Made by a program: the position numbers and the translations under genes. The notes below the pieces were generated by a model. The model saw only the letters and a list, made by a program, of their open reading frames with translations. It was not told where the DNA came from and did not search any database. This document shows positions 59,569-64,000 of a stretch of DNA of 64,000 nt, piece by piece; position 1 is the first letter of the stretch; the number at the start of each line of letters is the position of its first letter. Source of the stretch: Oxyruncus cristatus (taxonomy: Eukaryota > Chordata > Aves > Passeriformes > Cotingidae). The stretch lies in NCBI GenBank assembly GCA_013399855.1, contig VXAY01004326.1, forward strand, positions 1-64,000. Direction: 5' to 3'.

Positions 59569-62500
59569 AAAGGAGAGAATTCCATCAGAAGCAGTCTGGA
59601 GGATCCTCATCGGTGGTGGTTTTTAGGGACCATGTTGAACAAACAAGTGTCTGGAATGAAACAGATGTAATTGAATCTGTACTTAGGCAAGAGAGTGTTG
59701 CAGATGATCTCTGGATGATTCTTGAAATACTTTTTATCATTCTGAAATATAAGCAAAGAGTTAAATGGCATAATTTTTTTAAAAAGTATCATAATTTCTA
59801 GGGTTTGGTAGCATAGCTAAAAATCTGTTTGGGGACATGTCATGCTGCTATATTGTATGTGGTTTTTGAATTTTTTGAATAGCTGCCGAAAAGAACTTTT
59901 CACTTGATGTTTTCATATAATGATGCCATTTCCAACTTCATTAATTAAACCATCTGGCACTTTGCCAGAGGATTAACCTTTGGTAATCAAACACGAAACA
60001 GCAGAGATCTTGGTCTCACTCAGGCTTTGCTGCCCCTTACCAGGTGCTTGCAAGATGAACTGCATTGCAACACAGTCTGAGAAGGTCTGAAAGCCTTTCG
60101 ATTCTGGATACAGAAGCCATGGTAAAACACAACATTAGAGCTTTTTGTATGCGATAATGGCAATTAAGCACATAAACAGCCTTCAGATTTTTTTTTTGCA
60201 TGAGAGTTAAAGTCATATCAAGTCAGAGCAGGCCAGCAAGAGAGGATGCACTGGCTATTAGCAAAAGGGAGTTAACAGGTCATGAAGTCAGGAATGTGCT
60301 GATGTCTTTAAGCTGAATGAGGGGGATAAAGTGTGGGAAGTCACAGCTTCCTAGAGAAGAAGCCACTGTTGGGTTAATTAATTGGGGTGGGATGTTTGCA
60401 CATTGAGGGGAGGAGAGAAGCTTCATTTGGTACATGTCTGTGTTTTTAGCAGGAGTTATAAAGGATTGTGGAGAGAGGGGAAGGACAGAAGAAATGTTTT
60501 GTACAGCTCAAACTGGCAAGAAGCCAAAGAAACTTTCAGATATTTATGAAAATAGACTGCAGCTGCTGGGACTAAGAGTGCTTCACTGTGTAAGCAGCAA
60601 TGCTGGGCTAGAGGGAGAGCCCACACTGACTGTCCCCACAATTTCTGACAAGGCTCTGTCAGCCATAGGTCAGATTTCTCAAGTGGGGACTGGGTTTGAT
60701 AAAAGGAGGAGATGCTTCCCACAGTGTGGCATCTCCTTCTGGCCTGACAATGACAGGTGAAGGGACTTAGTGATATTTCTTTTGAGGACAAGCCCTTTGT
60801 GCCTGTTTCTCCATGCTTGCAGAATACGTCTCTTCTCCCTGACCTTTGACTCTATAGCAACATCCAAGCAAGCAGTTTCCCATTAATGGCAAATCAAAAG
60901 AGTTGTTTCACTGTAAGCTATGTGCACTTATATCAAGAAGGGGTAGAGATGACTGCTTTGTTTGACCAAGAAGTAGTGGCCATTCACCTTACACTCAAGC
61001 AATTTTAAAAGGCTTCGTGCTTGTTTTTCTTTCAGTCCTGTACTCTTTCTCCTTCCTCTTCTTCCCTTGTTCCTCTGTAAATGTCACAGTGATAAACTTT
61101 ATCCTAGAGCTTAATTTTCCTGCTGAGGAAAAGTATTTTTGAAACAATTTTCTCTGATTGCCCAAATATGTATTTAAAATTTAATCTGTCCACAGGATTG
61201 CTGGGATTCAGTATCCTAAATTTACTATGTATCCTCCATTTCCAGAAAGTACACTCTTATGTTTTGGGGAAAAAGATCACTCTGGGAGACAAGACAAAAA
61301 GCCACAAAGATTTGGAGGTGGGCTTTTTTTATGTGTTCAGCTTGCATAATAATATCCGTTTAGCAAAAGACTTTTAACAATTTTGTTGTTAAAAGATGAC
61401 TTTTAACAATTTTATGTTGTAATACTTCTAACTTCTGATGTCCATGTTTTTTTACGTTTTAGGTGCTTTAAATGAAAATATTATTCCGTGGAAGTTCCAG
61501 TGTGTTGTCCTGGCCTCAGGTAAGCACCACTATAGCACAAGTTTTTTTCCTTCCTCTTCTCAAAAATGCCTGTTGTTTTTTAATAATAAGAAGGAAAGGA
61601 AGAGTGATGGATTGGTTTTGTTGTTTTACTCCCATCTTAGTCCAAGATATTAAAGTAAAGCAGTATCATGTTTATAAAAATGTTGGTATCTGTATGCAAC
61701 TTTCATACTGTGCAAGGCTGGAATCAGCAAGTGTTTATCATGAATGGCTATGCCCATCCCAATGGTTTCCATCATCCTGTGAAGATAGAACCAAGTGTGC
61801 TGAAGGTAAAGGATTATTTTTTCCCATTTTAAAATACAAAAGAAACACAAAATAAATAAAAAGACAGTTGCATTTCACTGTTATTCAGTGCTCATATATT
61901 GCAGCAATTTATGAATGTTTTATAATATCCTAAATATAAGTCTGGAATGTTACAGACTATGGAGGTGAGTGCTGCTACCAAAGCCTCAGCTAGGATGTAT
62001 CACAATACCTGATTTACACCAGCTGAATGTCCCTAGTTTTGGATGAGGCTCAGATGTTTCACCTCAATCCTATGTCTGGCCCTGAGAGCTACTTTGCACA
62101 TTTATAAACTTATCTAAATGTGACTAATGGCATTTCCACACGCCCATCATTTAGTGTGTTCCTTCTCTCTTTCAAACCTGCTTAAAGTGGAGTGGGTAAA
62201 AATCCAGGAGAAGGGTTGCCTGCCTTTTTTATCTAGACTGCCAAGGGGCACAGAGAAGAGAATGTGGATGGAGCTCCTCCTCCTAGTTTCAGGAGAGAGA
62301 ATTAAGGCAGATCTGGATGCAGAAGCAGAAGAAGGTGAAAACCTTTGCTCCTTTCTTCCTTTCCTTCTTCCTCTTACTTTTTTTTTAAGCATCTGAACTA
62401 AAGGATTGATGTTTTTATCTCCATTTTTCCCTCCGCTCCATCATGCACAGAGTTATTCCAAAATCACTTGGCAGCTGTAAGACAAGCTATTTCCTAACCC

Positions 62501-63933
62501 TCAAAATAACTTTTGTTTTGAATAGTTCCCAACTCCTTAAAAATGCATCCACATGGATGTATGTTCTGCCTGGGAAAGAAAACTTACAGTGGAAGTAAAT
62601 ACTCATGGTTAATGACTGCTAAAATCCAGTTACAATCATTATTATATTTGACTCCTTCTGTGTGTAGAGTCCTAGGCATTAATCAGTATGTAGTTGTGAT
62701 ATAAACTGCAAGAACTAAGGAAAGAGGCAGTCCTAGTCCCAAATTTCTGCCATCTAGACAGAAAGGGTGAGTATGTTAGACCCCCAAGTTCAAACATGGG
62801 AGGGAATATTTTTGCTTGCTACAGTCTGAAAAGGCCCTTTAAAAACTTTTTGGCTACCAGCCACATAAACAGAAACACCAAGGCTTATATACACAATACA
62901 AAATAAAACCATGGGGTTGCAGCTTGCCCAGTTTTGCTTAACAACTTTACTTCACTAACTGAGGATCAGTGCATGTTGTTGAACACTTCTGGTACCTTTC
63001 ATCTGCTCGTGGACTGCTCAAACACAGACTTGCCAGGAAGTTTCTTCCTAGCATTGGTCAATATTAAGCTCAGTAATTTCCTTTACACTGTGGTTATAAC
63101 CAATCCCTGCCACTTTCATAAAAATACAGAAAACTTCGGTATTCATTTCTGAAAATTCACTAGAGGCATTACAGCAGGAGAACTTATACCAGTAAGGTAG
63201 ACCTTTGAAAAGAAAATAGATCTATACTTGGTGAAAACCAGGCAGTGGCAAATAAGGCTGGCTATTTTTGCATCTATATATCTTTTTGCATCTTGTCTTT
63301 TCCAAAGCACAAAAATTTATGGATAACTCTACCAACATTTCCATGGTAGAAAGTATCTCGCCTCTTCAGGTCAATAAGTGGAGAGATTCATCGCTAGGGA
63401 ATGATGTCATGATAAAAAACATTCTGAAATTGCTATTTCTCAACAGTTATCATCTATTTCTTCTAGAACTCATTCTTCCTGCTTGAAGAGACCCTGGGAA
63501 TTGCTAGTCAACTTTCCCCTACAACGACGAGCTGTGAAAAGCTGTTGTCGCTCTTCTTCATCTGGGCTTGTTAATGCACGAGTCCTACCGCTCTCTTGCC
63601 CTCTGTGAAAGCTGAAGAATTTTAAAAACTCCACATTGCTCAAGAAGAGAGGGATTTTCTCGTGTGTCAGGGTCCTCTGCAGAAGCATGTTTTAAAAATT
63701 ACCCTTACTGCTGATTTCAGCAGGTCACCAGCCTACAGATTGTTTCTGATTAGCTCCATCCAGTTCACTAGTAAATAAAATGTACTCCTGTCATGCAAAT
63801 GTTAATTACTTGATAAGGCCAGTTCAAATTGAAAAGCAATAGAAGGTAGAGTTAACTAAGAAAATAAAAGGCCAGGAAAAGCAGTAAGTGATTGGCAAGT
63901 ATTTGATTATGATGCATCATTGAACAGGAAAAG
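59569..63933. other. Gene-poor interval (fourth part)
   Basis: AT-rich sequence with no recognised exon, RNA gene or repeat family. The open frames at 60434-60760 and 61472-61855 have no recognisable motif. Confidence 0.5.
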
Positions 63934-63986
63934 TTGAACCATTTGACCTCTGGAGGGCTGTTCCAACCTGAATTATCCCATGATCC
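63934..63986 (+). mobile_element. CR1 LINE, terminal 3' tail only
   Basis: About 50 bases matching the CR1 end: TTGAACCATTTGACCTCTGG, then CTGTTCCAACCTGAATTATC and CCATGATCCT. An extremely 5'-truncated insertion. Confidence 0.7.
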
Positions 63987-64000
63987 TAAAAATATTTGGC

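Noticed and set aside
1..64000. CRISPR arrays, bacterial operons, tRNA or rRNA genes
   Set aside because: No spaced direct repeats, operon structure or recognised RNA gene found; the window is vertebrate nuclear DNA.

Overview
This is vertebrate nuclear DNA, almost certainly from a bird. Evidence: split genes with GT-AG introns, many truncated CR1 LINE copies carrying the avian-type 3' tail, low gene density, CpG-rich blocks, and three runs of N plus one isolated N typical of a draft assembly. No prokaryotic, plasmid or phage feature is present. I cannot name the species.

Genes, left to right: (1) the last coding exon of SLC2A12 (GLUT12), + strand, 192-288, then its probable 3' UTR. (2) TBPL1 (TBP-like factor, TLF/TRF2), - strand, complete coding sequence in six coding exons between 9344 and 16056. 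Its promoter and first exon probably lie in or beside the 772-base gap at 21436-22207. (3) TCF21 (epicardin/capsulin/Pod1, a bHLH factor), - strand, complete in two coding exons (34849-35298 and 33139-33228; 179 aa). SLC2A12-TBPL1-TCF21 matches the order I know from human 6q23.2, with SLC2A12 and TBPL1 tail to tail and TBPL1 and TCF21 in the same direction.

From about 36000 to 64000 I see no coding sequence. In human the corresponding side leads towards EYA4 across a long gene-poor interval. This part holds CR1 copies, one very old CR1 relic, a possible LTR fragment, microsatellites and A-rich tracts.

The three genes do not form a pathway: SLC2A12 is a sugar transporter, TBPL1 a core-promoter factor and TCF21 a mesodermal transcription factor. 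Their proximity is conserved synteny.

Points most worth checking: the TBPL1 reading frame ends three codons earlier than in human, and the same base creates a poly(A) hexamer; a 71-bp duplication around a single N looks like an assembly error; two gaps fall at or near promoters; a CpG-rich block covers TCF21 exon 2 and the intron rather than the promoter; and three GATA sites cluster in the TCF21 intron. I found no convincing new biological system.
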